A stretch of 6,809 nt of DNA, taken from assembly GCA_007120675.1 (NCBI GenBank), contig SKNE01000034.1:1-6809 (forward strand), read 5' to 3'. The notes beneath the pieces were generated by a model. The model was not told the DNA's origin. It saw only the letters and a program-made list of their open reading frames with translations, and did no database searches. The position numbers and the translations under genes are program-made. The stretch is from Bacteroidales bacterium. Lineage in GTDB: Bacteria; Bacteroidota; Bacteroidia; Bacteroidales; UBA7960. This document shows positions 6,176-6,809 of the stretch, in pieces. The number at the start of each line of letters is the position of its first letter. The first letter of the stretch is position 1.

Positions 6176-6809
6176 ATGAGAAAAGATACACCTATTCCTT
6201 CCGCAGTAGTAGAAAAGTATGTTGAACAGATGGGCCTGGACAATGTGGGCAAGGCCTCCATCCGTGAGATCAAGCGCCTGGTCGATTTCATTGAAGGGGA
6301 AACCGGCCAGCGATATGTTCGCATGGAGATGGGCATCCCGGGTTTGAAGCCAGCCCATATCGGCGTAGAGGCTGAAAAGGCCGCTTTGGATCAGGGGGTG
6401 GCCGCCATTTACCCGGACATCGACGGCACGGCCGGACTGAAGAAAGAGATCAGCCGTTTTGTGAAACTCTTTGTCAACATCGACGTGCAGTCACGTGGCT
6501 GCATCCCCACCGTGGGATCCATGCAGGGCAGTTTTGCCACCTTCCTGACCGTCACCCGCCTTAACAAGGACAAGGACACCATTCTCTTCCTGGACCCCGG
6601 CTTCCCGGTGCATAAGCAGCAATGTCGTGTCCAGGGCCGGAAGTTCGATAGTTTTGATGTCTACAATTACCGTGGTGAAAAGCTTCGTGAGAAGCTGGAA
6701 TCGCACCTGGCCAAGGGCAATGTGGCGGCCCTGCTCTATTCCAACCCGAACAACCCATCGTGGATATGCTTCACAGAGACCGAACTGAAGATCATCGGTG
6801 AGCTGGCCA
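6176..6809 (+). CDS. Pyridoxal phosphate-dependent aminotransferase, class I/II (partial, C-terminus beyond right edge)
   Basis: The first 211 codons of a fold-type I aminotransferase, probably about half of the protein. The N-terminal arm reaches MGIPGLKP (52-59), the usual substrate-side entry. YPDIDGTAGLKKEISRF (79-95) corresponds to the YxxxxGxxxLR region. GCIPTVGSMQGSF (108-120) is the glycine/serine-rich PLP phosphate loop. DPGFPVHK (140-147) matches the DPxYPxY region. YSNPNNPSW (188-196) is the NPxNPTG motif, with N193 expected to contact the PLP ring oxygen; here SW replaces the usual TG. The Schiff-base lysine lies beyond the window. The substrate amino acid cannot be read from this half. 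The ATG at 6176 is the only sensible start, preceded by an A-rich leader. It is divergent from the membrane-protein gene across a 198-bp shared regulatory spacer. Confidence 0.92.
   Translation, partial: MRKDTPIPSAVVEKYVEQMGLDNVGKASIREIKRLVDFIEGETGQRYVRMEMGIPGLKPAHIGVEAEKAALDQGVAAIYPDIDGTAGLKKEISRFVKLFVNIDVQSRGCIPTVGSMQGSFATFLTVTRLNKDKDTILFLDPGFPVHKQQCRVQGRKFDSFDVYNYRGEKLREKLESHLAKGNVAALLYSNPNNPSWICFTETELKIIGELA

Noticed and set aside
5978..6358. Upstream extension of the membrane-protein reading frame to an ATG at 6358
   Set aside because: It would overlap the divergent aminotransferase start by about 180 bases, and the added residues show no membrane or domain pattern. The conserved, hydrophobic protein begins near 5977.
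1..6809. Mobile element, CRISPR, tRNA/rRNA or defence-island content
   Set aside because: No transposase, integrase, spaced direct repeats, tRNA-like cloverleaf or nuclease/helicase cluster was recognised. The gene set looks like a stable chromosomal region.

Overview
The window looks like an ordinary chromosomal stretch of a Bacteroidota bacterium with a moderately high GC content (by eye). The assignment rests on three things seen in the sequence. A small secreted protein ends in a type IX secretion (T9SS) type A sorting domain. Several genes are preceded by TAnnTTTG elements, the Bacteroidota sigma factor -7 box. Shine-Dalgarno sequences are mostly weak. I cannot place it reliably below phylum.

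Layout, left to right: (1) the N-terminal 351 codons of a Uup-type ABC-F ATPase on the minus strand, running off the left edge; (2) a 156-bp spacer with a -7 box and two interlocking inverted repeats; (3) sfsA on the minus strand; (4) a 195-bp divergent spacer, then a 157-residue secreted T9SS-sorted protein on the plus strand; (5) a 96-bp convergent spacer; (6) a full-length secreted serine peptidase of the S9 prolyl oligopeptidase family on the minus strand, closest to plant glutamyl endopeptidase (S9D); (7) after 79 bp, a polytopic membrane protein on the same strand with a clear internal duplication; (8) a 198-bp divergent spacer with back-to-back promoter candidates and a palindrome; (9) the first 211 codons of a PLP-dependent aminotransferase on the plus strand, running off the right edge.

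The genes do not form an obvious pathway. Translation-associated ATPase, nucleic-acid-associated SfsA, exported peptidase, transporter-like membrane protein and aminotransferase look like housekeeping neighbours. No mobile element, CRISPR array, tRNA or rRNA was seen, and no phage or defence genes were recognised. I found no convincing novel multi-gene system. The most interesting signals are the overlapping dyads at the sfsA/uup junction, the inverted-repeat architecture inferred for the membrane protein, and the very small T9SS cargo.
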